DNA of 64,000 bases, taken from contig JAETXT010000009.1 in the NCBI GenBank assembly GCA_019188255.1, positions 2,294,001 to 2,358,000 of the forward strand, written 5' to 3'. Origin of the DNA: Verticillium longisporum (taxonomy: Eukaryota > Ascomycota > Sordariomycetes > Glomerellales > Plectosphaerellaceae). Under the pieces are notes generated by a model. It was not told where the DNA came from and made no database searches. It saw only the letters and a program-made list of their open reading frames with translations. Below are positions 33,866 to 45,837 of this stretch, in pieces (the stretch's first letter is position 1; the number at the start of each line of letters is the position of its first letter). The position numbers were made by a program, and so were the translations under genes.

Positions 33866-34938
33866 TGCTGCTGAGACGGCGCACCGCGGAGAGAGAGGCC
33901 GGGAACAGAAATTCGGGGTTCTAGGCCCATGATGCCTCATTAACGTAAACAAGCAGGTGCAGGGTGGTTGAATCAGCGGGGACGTCGACAGGAAACCAAC
34001 AATCATGGTACCCAGCCCGGCTTTACTTCTTGTCGTTCGTGGAGACAGACGAGCACCGCACAACAGGGCAGCACGAGCAGAGAGAGGGAGCGAACAAAAA
34101 CCGACCAGCAGGAAACCATCAGACGAGAGTTGTTGAGCCAACCAGAGCGCATGTGCCCATGACGTTGGACAAGTGCCTGCTCCACACGTCCGCTTGTCCC
34201 TGCCGAGACCAGACCTGGGTGCAAGGCCACAGGACTTGCCGTGTGGATAGCTTGTCCGGTGGATCGGCTTCTTCCCGCCAACCATATGCAGCCAAGACTC
34301 GGAGCAGGGATGCCAGCGGAGTGAACTGACCTCATTGACGCTGTATGAGTTGGACTTGCTTGACACGAATCGAACCTTGGAACCTTTCTCCCATTGCCCT
34401 GTTCTGAGGGGGCCTGCAGAGCTGTCGAACCCAGCCATTTGTCTTTTCCGGAGTGACTCTACCTCCCCCGATGACAACAGCAAGCTTCCAGTCCTTTGTC
34501 TGGTGTGGTTATCACTCAGGTTCCCTGGTTTTCGTCCGTCCCATCAGCCGTTTATTACCCAATTCAATGTTGGCTCATGATTTCAAGCCGAGTATCCATG
34601 TCGTCATGGGAGGCCCTGTTTCCTCAGCTTGAGTGGGTAGTTATCTTTCATCGGGGAAGCTCTCGGTGCTGAGGCAAGCGTTATGTGGGAGAATTCGGGC
34701 ACACCGACATTGCCACAAAGTCGTCGACTGTCCTGCTGGATTAGGAAGATGGCGTAGCGTAACGGGATTCATCGCAGGTCCACCGCACGCTTTAGGCTGA
34801 GGCAAGCGAGGCGAAGCTGCCAACCTAGTATGCTGTGCTGTCGACTTGCATGAAGACTTCAGCGCTGCGTGTCCAGGCATGGTCCGACGAGGGGCGTGGG
34901 TTGCGCTCAAGCTCGGAATGGCGGCGCAGCCAGATGTC

Positions 34939-35066
34939 CTACCCTACCTAGCTGCCTTACCCAGGTAGCTACCTACCTACCTCTGATCTGATGGTAGGAA
35001 GCAGACAGCTGGCGCTGCGCAACCGGGCCGGGGGGCGGTCGGTAGGTCCGCAGGTAGGTGCCTTAC
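34939..35066. repeat. TAGGTA/TACCTA motif clusters
   Basis: One cluster at 34939-34983 (CTACCCTACCTAGC, CCCAGGTAGCTACC, CTACCTACCT) and another at 35040-35066 (GGTAGGTCCGCAGGTAGG). Confidence 0.75.
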
Positions 35067-36018
35067 GTCGTGGGCAATAGCTGCGGCGGTTAGACATTGG
35101 GATGTTAGTGCTGGGGCTTGGATGTCTGTGTCTTACGAGTTGGGGACTTGAGGTCATTTCCCTCCCGATCCCGGCTTTAGTGCAGTGCAATGAGGTCGAA
35201 ACCGGGGCTGGCGCACCTCTAGGGTCAGGCAGGGCAGGGGCCGGTGGGTAGACAGAGGCAAGCGCAGGCACACCCCGGCAGTGGCTCTTTCCTGTTTTGT
35301 CAGTGGCTTGACTTTCGGGTAGGTTCACCGCACATCCCAGCATCGTGCTTTCCTCCAGCTTTGCTAGAGGCCTGCCAGCTTCCAGCTTTGGTCTTGCTGT
35401 GAGGTACATGTAGCCTTCTCAGCACAGGGCCTCTCATCTCTTCTCCACACGTCGTTCTTGTTCTTTAAAGCTTCGGTACGCCTGTCCCTACATCCATCTG
35501 TTTGACCTCCCTCCCGTCCCTCATCATCCCAACCCTGCGTCTGATATCTTTCGAGACCTCCATTCCTCCTCCTCTCGTCAACGTCACGGAAAGACAAACG
35601 ACATTCTCGACCGCACCTCCACATCCTTCGGTACGTCCGTACAACGACGCGTCGCGTCTTTCATGTTCCTCGGGCAAAGCTTCTATTCTTCCATCCGGCA
35701 CCAAGGACTTCACGCGACAATTCCTTCCCCTCCTCATACACCAGGCTTTTTTTGCGTTATCCGGGTCCCGGCTTACGAGCCACCTCACTGTTCTTCTCAT
35801 TGGTGTCACGTCTCATAAGTTTTGACACGACTAACACCCAATCACCGTTCACAGGCCTGCCAAGCCTTGACGACGTTCCGTTGCCCTCTCACAACACCAT
35901 CATCACTACACTGTGGGTAAGTGCTTCTTCAGTCTGATACGCCAGGCTTGGTCTGCTTCACTTGCCCTTTGCCATTCTGGAGTCAATGCAAGACTCTGGA
36001 CTTCCCCCACTGCCACAG

Positions 36019-36038
36019 CACACACACACACACACACA
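36019..36038. repeat. CA dinucleotide microsatellite
   Basis: Ten consecutive CA units in the presumed leader or promoter of the CFEM gene. Confidence 0.85.
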
Positions 36039-36600
36039 AGATCAGCGGCAAGAATGGCATAGGTTGGCCAAGACCAAATGGGCCTTGGAACAGTTGACCC
36101 TGCCGTGTGTGCTTGTTCGACGTGGCTGGCCCGATCCTTCCCCAGCTTGACCCCCCCTCCCGCTTTTTCCCCTTGCGACTGCCGTCACACGGTGCAACTA
36201 TACAAGGGCCGGCTCCCACGCGTGAAGTTGCACCTTCATTTCCCCTGCCACCCCCTTCCTCACTCCTCATAACCTCTTCACACGTCTCATACTGCCTCTA
36301 ACCTTCTTCCTGTTTTCCCCCCAAACACTCACACATGTTTGCTCATCTGTCTTGACACCAACACTCGTTTCTCCTACAAGTCTCAAATCAGGTACTTGGA
36401 TGCCGTTGATCGCTCGACAAAGTCACGAGTGTTTAATTCATCCCTCTTTAATCGTGTGGTGCGCATTAGCAGCCAGGAATATGATATTTGAACTTTTGCT
36501 AACATCAGCTGTTCAGGTCTTGCTTCTTGCACCGAACACCATCACGAGCATTAACTCATCTCGTCTCGTTCAGTCTTCAGAAAACATCAACGTCATCAAA

Positions 36601-37872
36601 ATGAAGAACACCGCCGTTCTCAGCGCTGCTGCCATCCTCGTCCTCAGCGGCGTCCAAGCCCAGGACCTCCCCGCGTGCGGCGTAAGCATCCATCACGCTC
36701 GTCACTAGAGCCCGACAATGGCTGACACGCAGTGATATAGCAAACGTGCGTCACTAACATGCTCGGACTTGCGGCTGAACTCGGATGTGGCGACGTCCAA
36801 GGTTCTGAGCGGGAAGCCTGCCTGTGCCGTAACCCCAACTTCCTGTACGGTATCAACGACTGCTCTACTGCCGTCTGCGCCGAGGACACCGAGGCCGCCG
36901 CCGCCGCCGTCCGTTACGGCCTTTCCTACTGCGCTGGTGAGATTCCACTGTGAGAATACTCTGTCATGACGAATATTGTGCTGATTTGTTTCGATAGACC
37001 GTGGTGTCACTGTTGAGCCCGTCCCCGCTGGTACTGTCACCGAGGCCACCAACACTGAGACTGTCACTGCCACTGCCACTGGTGGCGGCGCCGTGAGTGC
37101 GCTCCTATGAAACCAAGTATAACATTTGCTAACAATTGTTCAGAACGGCGGAGCTGTTCCCATTGTTACGACCATCGTTTCCGATGGCACTACCCTAGTC
37201 TCCACCATTGGTACCGGCACCGTCACGGGCACCGCCGGCGGTGGAGCCGTTGTTCCCATTGTCACGACCATCGTTTCGGACGGTACTACCTTCACCTCTA
37301 CTGTTGGTACTAGCACCATCACAGGCACTGCCGCCAACGGAGACGACGACAGCAACACTGCTGTCGTCTCCACCTTCACCACTGTTATCACCAGCGGTGA
37401 TGACACTATCACTTCGACCGGCGTGACCACTATTGGAATCAACGGCGTCTCTGGTGCCTCGCAGCTCCCTGTGACTACTGTCGCCGTCCCCGTTGTGACC
37501 ACCATCACCAGCGGTGACGACCTTATCACCTCTACGATTGGCACTACCTCGGTTGTCTCCACCCTCACCGGCTCTGCTCTGACTTCGGCTCTTGAGAGCC
37601 AGGCTTCCGATGCCGCCAGCACTGGTGGCGATGACAGCAACACTGCTTCGGGCTCCGCTACTACCACCGACAGTGGTTCTTCCTCCGAGACCCAGACTGG
37701 TGATGCTGCCGCTTCCTCCACCACTGGCGGCGGTAACGACTCGGTAAGCCCTCTATTCGTGACTCAGGTGCCGTCTACAGGAAGACTAACATGTAAACAG
37801 GCCGGCATGTCCCTCACCGCTCCTGCCTTTGGCCTCTTGGCCGCCATGGGTGTCGCTGCCATCCTCTTCTAA
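36601..37872 (+). CDS. CFEM-domain GPI-anchored cell-surface protein
   Basis: Five exons: 36601-36681, 36741-36936, 36998-37092, 37144-37743 and 37801-37872; all phases close to 347 residues. The signal peptide is MKNTAVLSAAAILVLSGVQA. A compact CFEM domain follows with eight cysteines (PACG, QTCV, ELGCG, EACLC, NDC, AVC, SYC). The rest is Thr/Ser/Gly-rich, with two copies of a 32-residue unit (VPIVTTIVSDGTT) encoded by a 96-bp DNA repeat at 37156 and 37252. It ends with a small-residue omega region (NDSAG) and a hydrophobic tail (APAFGLLAAMGVAAILF), as expected for GPI attachment. CFEM proteins are fungal-specific; some bind haem and some take part in host contact. The role here is not known, but export to wall or membrane is well supported. 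Confidence 0.93.
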
Positions 37873-38607
37873 GAGCACCAACCCGGAGTGAGAGTCGGTG
37901 ATTCCATCAGCACATTCGATATTTAAAATACCCCCCTGCGTCAAATCCTCGGTTTTCGACCTCACGCCTTCGATCGATTCCATTTCATGATCTTGACAGG
38001 ACTACAGCCAAAAAAAAATGGACGTCGGTCAGAATCGAAGGCACCACGAATCGCAATTGAGGTGAACGGTAACGGAACTACCGAGGCACTGCAGGCTTTC
38101 TTTCTTTCCTTTTCAGGCCCCAAGGAGATGAAATGGTTCATCTTGTTCTTTTTTAATGGATTGCTTGGTGTTGGACTTGAGCGTAATGGAATGGCGTGTT
38201 GATGATGGTTATTGGCAGACCTTTAAGGGGCATGTGCTGAGGCTCGAGACCAGTGAAAAGGGGTGGGACCGAAGGTTGGTTGACCTCTTGCCTTTGTTGT
38301 CGAAATTCGGACGAAACCATGATAAATGAATGTATGTACAAATGTAGAAACATTGCAACGCCGCAGACATGGTTCTACAAGTCAAACGTGATGAGGGTTC
38401 AAACAGTAGTGCTGTTGAAGGACTACCTGCTGACCGATGTATGATTGTTATGGCTGCCTATACGCACCTTGGTCACCATGTGTTTGCGATTTATCACGCG
38501 CGGTGTATGCTGTGCAAGTGCAGCTCATACATGTGACACGGGAATGTTGGCGAGGAGGGAACGAGAATGAGGCTAGCGGCGCACAGCTATACAAGTGTCA
38601 TTCCTTC
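37873..38607. other. Intergenic, convergent 3' flanks
   Basis: Between the convergent CFEM and BCD1 genes; both 3' UTRs should lie here. Nothing else seen. Confidence 0.55.
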
Positions 38608-40255
38608 CTATATCCGACCCAAACTAGCCAGCTTTCTCGCGATACTCGCGTTGATAGTCGCATCATCCTCGCCGTCGCTGTCATCAGAGCCTGAGCTGCT
38701 TGTGGCGTCGTCGTCGTCGTCGTCGTCGTCGTCCTCGTCATCGTCGTCCCCAAGGCTCTCCTCGGCTACGATCTCCATCAAGTTGCTGGTGCCGCCCTGG
38801 ACGGAGCCAGCATCGTCGTTGTCGTCGTCATCGCTGGCCACCTCGCCGTCCTCGAGCCGACAGCGGGGTTTCTTCTTGCCCTTCTGGTCCTGCGGACGTC
38901 TGGACTGGCTGGCTGCGTCGCGCTTGCGCTTCTGCGCGGTCGCGTCGGCGGGGTCGCGTTTCGGCGTCAGGGCAAAGGCCGAGGGCAGCGCGGCGTCGGC
39001 GGGGAGGGCGTAGATGGTGGGGAACTCGAGGACGGTGGTGTCGCGCAGGGCTTCGGCGAGGGACGTTGTCGGGTCGAGGGCGTGGACGGGCACCTTGGCT
39101 TCGGAGCTGGGTGCGGCGGCGGCGGCGGCGGCGAAGGGGCTGCGGACGGGGGAGATGAAGAAGCGGTACTTGTCCTTGGGCATGTCCTCGGGTTCTGGGG
39201 CCGCCGCCGACTTGAAGTGCGTCGCGCCGGCGTAGGGTTTCCAGGCCGGGTGCGGGTGAGGTTGGAGGACGTAGTGGCCCGGAAGCCAGGTGCCTGTCGA
39301 CGGGTCCTGGGACTGTGTGGCGGCTTGCGGGGGGCTGTTTGGGTCGGGACTTGGGCTTGGTCGAAGGGTCGGCGGCCACGTCAAAGGGGCTTCGCTGCTG
39401 TTGCTCTTCCTTTTGCGCAGGGCGTTGAGATGGGCCCTGTGGCCGTGGCCGAACGCCGAGTAGAGGGGCGCATTGTCCATGGCCTTACCCAGGAAGCGCG
39501 TCGTCGGAATTTTGTTTCGCCCGGCGCGGTCGTCGTGCTCCTCGTCGCTGCTGCTGTTGTCGGCATTGTCGTCTGCCTCGACCTCGACCTTGGTGTCGGC
39601 CTCCTTGGCCTCGCCAGGCTCGAGCAGCAGCCACTCGACCTGCCAGTGTATGCGGCCCGACGCCTTGTGCACGTTTGTGCCGTTCTCCTTCTGCCTCGAC
39701 ATGCCGGTCGGGGCGCGTCGCACGTGGATGCCAAACGCCGCGAGCCGTCGCCGCATCTGCTTCGACAAGTCCGGCCGCACGCCCGCTCCTGCTCCTGCTC
39801 CAGCTCCTACGCCATCTCTGCCGCCGTTCCGCAGCACCTCGGTGACGAGCACCTTCTTCTTCGACCCGTCCTTCTGGCGACGCCACTGCACGCTGCGAAT
39901 CTCGACGGGCCGCAGCTCGTCCTCGGCCAGCAGGCGGCGCTCCTCGACAATCTCGCGCGGCGCGCTGCACGGCGCGCTCGATGCCGTGCAGGAAGTTGTA
40001 GTCGTGGTCGACGCCGGCCGGGGTCCGCAGCCGGGCGCGCGGCACGTGGGCCGTCGCGTCGCGGCCGGCGCTGCACGCCGACCAGGCCTTGTGGCGGCGC
40101 GTGCAGGCGAGCGAGCACGTCCGCGTGTCGCAGGCCGGGCACTTGTACTTGGGCGGCTGGATGTGGCAGATGGCGCAGAGCGTCGTCAGGAGAGGATCGT
40201 TCGACGACGAGGTCGAGGCGGCGCCAGAGGGACCGGCGGCCGGTGTCGTGGCCAT
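38608..40255 (-). CDS. BCD1/ZNHIT6-like HIT zinc-finger protein, box C/D snoRNP assembly (frame break)
   Basis: Single exon. Near residue 27 a HIT zinc finger reads LCAICHIQPPKYKCPACDTR followed by TCSLACTRRHKAWSACS, the zinc-ligand pattern of BCD1. In yeast and animals BCD1 is needed for stable box C/D snoRNA accumulation. The chain continues DYNFLHGIERAVQ and REIVEERRLLAEDELRP, then a basic region (WRRQKDGSKKKVLVTEVL), WQVEWLLLEPGE and a strongly acidic end (an Asp run encoded by TCG/TCA repeats at 38703-38750). The frame changes inside the CG-only tract GCGCGCCGCGCGAG near 39955-39965. One extra base, or two missing, explains it, and the total length then fits 548 or 549 residues. The start at 40255 is the first ATG before the finger. 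Confidence 0.85.
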
Positions 40256-41108
40256 GCTGGATGCCGTTTTCGCGGGAAGGGGGAGGGGAGAGCGAAGGAC
40301 CTGAGGTGGGCAAGCACCCGAGGGGTTAACGTCGAAGAGAGCGTTGGCTAATGATGCAGTGGAAACAATCGATGTCGGGTTGGAATCAAGAGGGTTGAAA
40401 ATGCACGGGATCAAGTTGCAAAAGGTCGAACACAAGGAGCTCGCAACTTTTTGTCTTATCGCACTGCTCAACCTGATGGTCTCTCTCTTATCGGCTAGTG
40501 CCTTGGCGGATGACGCATGGTCGGTGGCCCAAGTGAAAGCCATGGATGCTGCCGCCCCGAGGCATCCCAGAGGTTTCAAAGACGAGACGGAATCAGACAT
40601 CAGTCACGTACATCAGTCACGTTGGGTGAAGAAAGCGTCTAGTGTCATCTTCAAGATATAGATTCAAGACCAAGGAGTGACGTCAAGTCCAACTAATCAG
40701 AACACCGACAGACCAACCACCTGAGCCCTACAAATCGTGATACAGCAGACAAAGAGCGGCCCACTCGTCCTCAAGGCACTGTGAAAGACATCTTGACCAA
40801 GAAACGAGACATGTTTGAAAGCACAAATAAGAGGGTAGAATTAGCAAAGCTTCCAACGCCAGGACAAAACAACGTGACGCTGTCCAGAACCGCCATCAGT
40901 GTGGACAGCCAGACGGAGAGAGAGATGAATAAGGATAAAAACAAAGAGGTATAGATGGGGCAACAAGAGGGACGAAAAATGAGCTTTTATGCGCGAAATT
41001 GGACACTTGCGGTCCAGAACCCCGGGGAACGAAACGAAAAGGCCCCCGGGCCGAGTAAACCTCTCCCACTCTAATGTCGTTCGTAATAGCAAACCCTCGC
41101 CAGGTTCG
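40256..41108. other. Intergenic
   Basis: Upstream of BCD1 and downstream of the DENN gene. No gene seen. Confidence 0.55.
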
Positions 41109-43940
41109 TCAATCGGCGGGGCCGGTCTCGTCTTTAGCGCGAGCCCCCAGAGCGCTGATGCGAGCCCCAGATGGCCTGTGGATGAGGCTGCTGGCGTGCT
41201 TGCCGACAAGGCCGTGCTCCTGAGGCGCCGTGTCCGACTCGCTGCGGCCCTCCTCGAGGTCCTCGCCGTCATCCTCGACAATCTTGGTGGGGATGTCTTG
41301 GTGGATCATGTACTGCTGGCTCGACCGCTCGGGCGTCGTCGCCGTCGAGGCGAACGACATGGCCGTGCTGCTGCGGTTCGGCACCAGATCGGGCGTTGGC
41401 GGGATGCTCGACGTGCGACCCGAGGCAGGCTGCAGGAGGCTGTCGTCGCCGAGCTCCGACGCTGTGGCGTTGGAGTGGCTGTCGTGGCCGTCATCGCTGG
41501 CCGCCACCGACAGGTTGCTGTGCCTGCGGTGGGCGGCGGCGAGGCGGGCACGCTCGTCGAGCTCGGCATCTTGCGCCAGAGACAGACCCTCGACGGCAGC
41601 TTGGCACTGCTCTGCAATGTTGCGGATGATGTGCGCGATGGCATCCGTCTTGTCCTTCAGGTGACGATCAGCCACGTCAATGAAGCTGGACGAAGACATC
41701 CTCTTGTTGGCGCGGGCAGCACTCCTCAGGTTGTTCTCGGCTTCAGGCGAAAGGCGCTCGCTGGGCACCTCGCCCTGCTGGAGTTCGACATCCTCGTCGT
41801 TCTCGAAACCGTCCTCAAGCTCCGAGGTGATCTCCTCGGGCTTCGTCAGCGAGCGGACGAGGTGCTCCATGTGGTGGCTCTGGCCGCCAATGAGACTGCG
41901 GAGGTGAAGGACCACCCTGCGAGCCTCGTCACGCTGTCGCAGGATTGTCATGTTGGTGTGCTGGAGCGCGGAAAGCTCCTTCTTGTTGCGCTTGCGCTCG
42001 CGCTCGAGCTCCTCGGCAATCTCCTGCTGGAGGACCAGGGCCTCAAGAGCGTCATCACGCTGCTTCTCCGTGCCGGCGAGACGAACAGAGAGGCGAGCAT
42101 TATCATCCTTCTGCTGATCGATGAGACCGCCGAGCCTGCGGTTCTCCCTCTTGTGGTTCTCAATCTTGGTCTTGAGATCTTGCGTCTCCTTGGTGAGCTG
42201 TTCAGCAAAGGCCTGGAACTTGAGGAACTGCTGCTTCCAGCTCTCCAGTTCCTCCACAAGGTAGTTGTTGCGCTTGGTGACCTTGCTGAGCTCCGTGTCC
42301 ATGCGGCCCTTGAGGTTGATGAAGTCCTGCCACGCCTCGAGGGCGTCGCGAGAGTATTGGTTCCTCTCGCGGACAATCTCGTTGAGGTGCCTCATCGAAA
42401 CCTTGGTCATCAGCGGCTTCTTCACGGCGCCACCAAAGACCGCCTTGAGGCCGGTGTTGCGGCCCATCTTTTCACAGACGTGGTCCATGACGGACATGAC
42501 AGCATCCTGGCTCCACCACTCGGGGTCCTGGATAGACTCGACTTCACCGCGCATGACGATAATCTGGCCGGCGGGGATGAGTTTGCCTCCACCGTAGGCG
42601 GAGCGGAGATGCTGGGGCACACCAGACGGGGTGACATCGCCATTGAGGGACTGGGTCAGGCGGGTGACGAATTTGTTGCGCTGACCGGGGCTCAGCGCGG
42701 TGGGCGGGCTCGAGGTGAGGACAAAGTTGCGGTCGAGGTCGACGACCAGAGCGTCCGTGGGCGCCGTGAAAAGCGACCTGCACTCGGCAGTGATGCCCAG
42801 GATGTAGGGGCCCGGTTCCTGAACGAGCTCCTTGGCGTGACGAGCGTGAACGACGGGGACGTAGAGGCCGCTCCACTCGTAGACACGGACGCAGTAGCGG
42901 ACCGTCTCGGCGGCCATGGTCAGCATGGCCGGGTAGTGGCTCACAAAGATGATGCGGCGGGTGGGGAGATGGCGGCCTCAATGACGCCGACAATGTTGGG
43001 AATCGAGAGACAGCAGAACAGGGGCCACATGGCAAAGTTCTGGAATCCGGTGGGAGAAGAGGGGAACTGGTAGCACAAGGCGTAGTCCTTCATGTCGATG
43101 CGGACAAGGTCGTTGAGCCTTGGGGCGGGGAAGCTGAGAATGCGGGAGACCTCCTCGGCGTGGAACAGGTTAGTGGCCTTGTTCCAGTGAATCCACATGC
43201 CCCGAAGATAGTCGCCCAACAGATTGTACAGCGGGTAACGGGAGAGGAAGGACAGGCAGTAGGGAATCCAGTACGTCTCGTCGGGGTTGTCGTAAAAGTC
43301 GGACTCGGTCCTCTTCCGCAGGTCACGAATCGTCTCGGCCCTCTTGTCGTCGGCGCGGGACCACACGCGGAGACTGATGCCGTAGAGGGTGTGGGACGAG
43401 TCCTGCTGCAAAACGAACGCGTGGTGGACGCAGTGAGGCTGGCTGCGACCAGTGCAAATCTCAACATCGTGAGGGAAGCACGCCTGCGACGGGAGAGGTT
43501 AGCACAACGTTACCGCCAATGGAAAGGGGGGGGCAAACAGGTCCAACTCACCCGCATAGCAGCGTGCAGGGCCCTGGCAATCTCGTTGTCTTGCTCCAGC
43601 CTGGGGCTGCTGCCGAGAATCTCAGGGAGCCAGAATTGGCCAACGGCACCCTTCATGTGGCCAATCTTGCCCTGGGCGGGCGCAGGTGCCTTGACCCATT
43701 GCGAGGGCTCTCGGCCAACACCACAGACCATGTAGGCATGGGTCAGTGTCTTGGGGTGCGCTGCTGGGTCTTGACGTTGAGGGTGGAAGGAATCGGCTGG
43801 GTGATGCGAGAGTGAAGAGAAGAGGTACGGCTGGGGATGATGAGGTTGTTGTCGCCCTGGTCCCGGGTGGTGGGACGGCCCTCGCGATCCCCGGTGCGAG
43901 GGCGCGTGAAGGACGAGTGAGCATGCAGAGAGGGAGCCAT
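41109..43940 (-). CDS. DENN (AEX-3) domain protein, probable Rab GEF (two frame breaks)
   Basis: Two exons: 43940-43552 and 43483-41109, with a 68-bp intron. The uDENN part has AYMVCGVGREPSQW, CFPHDVEICTGRSQPHC and LYGISLRVWSRADDKR. The cDENN core has PYCLSFLSRYPLYNLLGDYL, FCCLSIPNIVGVIEAAI and FVSHYPAMLTMAAETVRYCV. After about residue 500 comes a long coiled coil (KTKIENHKRENRRLGGLIDQ and on) and a Ser-rich tail. DENN proteins activate Rab GTPases in vesicle traffic; the Rab is not known here. The frame breaks in the G runs 43753-43756 and 42963-42966 of the plus strand. One extra base in each gives RTPKTLTHAYMVCG and ISPTRRIIFVSHYP. Both exons then become exact multiples of three (921 residues). 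Confidence 0.9.
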
Positions 43941-44964
43941 TGCGCGTGATGGATACCTCTGATTCTGTCGTTGCAGCGTAGGGTGTTTGGGGCGAGAGGA
44001 TAGAGCGAGCTCCTAAATCTCGCAACAAAGCAGAGCAGGCGAAGAAGCTCGGAAGCTGGGCGGAAGTCTGGAAAGCTTTGCGGGAGCTCGAGTTGTTTTA
44101 GTTGTCCATTCGAAGGTCTGCACAGCAGCTAGTGATGCGAGGTTCTGGGCGTTCGGTTCGTCGCGTCTCTTGTCGTCTCGTCCGGTCTTGTCGTATCGTC
44201 TCTTCTCTTCTCTTGTTCTTGACGAGTGCTCGTAGACAGTCCGCAACAGACTGGCTGCTTGGTGACGGCTGGTGCGGGGGGAGGAAGGGAGGGTAGGAGA
44301 GTGAAAAGGAAAGACGCTGGCTAAGAGGAACAAGAGCCACAGAGGTTTTGGAAACGAGCACCCAGAAAGGGGGAAGGCGACTCCAAAAAGAGGCGATTGG
44401 GGGGGTGTGGGCGGTCCGTGTGGATGGATGGAATGGGTGGAATGAATGGATGGGGCGGCCAGGGGTGGGATGAGCATTCGAGCTCTGCTCGAAGATCGTT
44501 GCAGCGAAAGAGGAGAGACGGGGAACGACTCGTGGTTCAACAGACAGACAGACAGCCAGACAGCCAGAGCCGGCCTGAGCCAGCCAGAGAGCCGTGGCGG
44601 ATTTTGGGGGGGACGAGCAGTCGGAGAAGCAAGCTCAATCCATCGTGATGCCCAATACCTTTCAGGGGGGGACCCAAGTGGGAAGGGGCCCATCGTCGGC
44701 CGCCTTCCTGTTCCCAGGAGGTCTGATACCACGCTAAAGCACTGTGCATGGCCTGTGCATTGTGCGGCGGAGATCTGACACGAACACGGTGTGATGCCAC
44801 CAGTGATCCGTATAGGGAGACCGTGTGAAGTGCCTTCGTCGGGCGCGACCCGTACGGGGACCCCTGCCTCAGGAACGAACGGGGCTAACGATTAGCACAG
44901 CGGCGTTGGCGCACCGCGTGGGCCTCACGGGTGAGCTTGGGGCACTCGGGGCACTTGGGGCGCG

Positions 44965-45033
44965 CTGAAGCACTGAAGCACTGAAGCACTGAAGCACTGA
45001 AGCACTGAAGCACTGAAGCACTGAAGCACTGAA
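44965..45033. repeat. 8-bp tandem repeat, about 8.6 copies
   Basis: Uninterrupted CTGAAGCA units across 69 bp, with no sequence variation between copies, which suggests recent slippage expansion. Confidence 0.95.
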
Positions 45034-45806
45034 CCCTCGAAGCCGTCGCCGGGCTGGCACCATCACTTGGTGTGTCCACACCGTCCCCCCCTCGCCCGGG
45101 TCCCTGGTCCCCCCAAAATTTGGCTCCACGCCTGCCAGCTTAAACGAACCAATGACGGGCCGGCGGACCTGGTGGGAAATTGTCTCTCCCTTTTTCGTGT
45201 CGCGACTGCGACGCTGTCATGGCTCAATTTCTCGAACCCTGGCCCTCTCGTTTCCGACCTTGCGTTGCGACGAATGCTACTGCTGTTCGTTTGCGTCTGT
45301 TTCTTGCCTCAGCGCTCCCTTGCAGCCGTTTTCGTGCAGCAGACAAAGGATCGCCCTGCCGTGTTTGTTGTTGTTGGGCGTAGGGAATGCCGCAGCGCTG
45401 CTGCTGTTGCTGCTGCTACTGCTGCCTCGAGGATCCATCCAGGCCGTGACTTTGACCGCCCCCCCTCCCTCAGTCACTTGTCAGTTCGACCTGTCGTGCA
45501 TGGCTCTTTTCTTTTTTAGCGTCTCAAGGCCAGACCAGGCCACACGTGTCATGGCAAGGCATAGAGCCCCGGCGCCAGCCGGTCTTTGTTGGTAGTCAAG
45601 GTAGTGCAACCGATGAAACATAGCGACACTGCCTTACAGCTAGTGCTGTACCATGTACGCCACTCCTGGGGAGGTGTTATGCACATCTGGCGTCGAAAAC
45701 ATCCGTTTTTTACTCAGTCCCTTCCCGTCAACGCATCGCGCTGGCTTCGATGCTGCTGTAAAACGAGCGAACGAACGAACAGGCAAACAGATGGGGCCAA
45801 GACGCT

Positions 45807-45837
45807 CGACTGACTGACTGACTGACTGACTGACTGA
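45807..45837. repeat. GACT tetranucleotide repeat, about 7 copies
   Basis: Consecutive GACT units ending at GAATGG. Confidence 0.92.

Larger units (their letters stand above)
32330..36600. other. 4.3-kb intergenic region
   Basis: No gene supported on either strand. It contains three TAGGTA/TACCTA clusters (annotated) and, from about 35400, pyrimidine-rich DNA that is likely the promoter and leader of the CFEM gene. A possible 5'UTR intron starts at the GTAAGT near 35918. Confidence 0.55.

Noticed and set aside
34355..34415. tRNA-like T-loop (GGTTCGATTC on the minus strand)
   Set aside because: The flanking T-stem does not pair and there is no A box or cloverleaf.
42955..42970. Explaining the frame breaks as tiny introns
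   Set aside because: Homology is continuous through every break with no residues to spare, and no GT...AG pair of realistic length fits.
40989..43073. 694-codon frame antisense to the DENN gene
   Set aside because: Shadow of a GC-rich coding strand; the DENN reading has homology on the other strand.
44965..45033. CRISPR-like regular repeat
   Set aside because: Units are contiguous 8-mers without spacers in a eukaryotic genome; simple tandem repeat.
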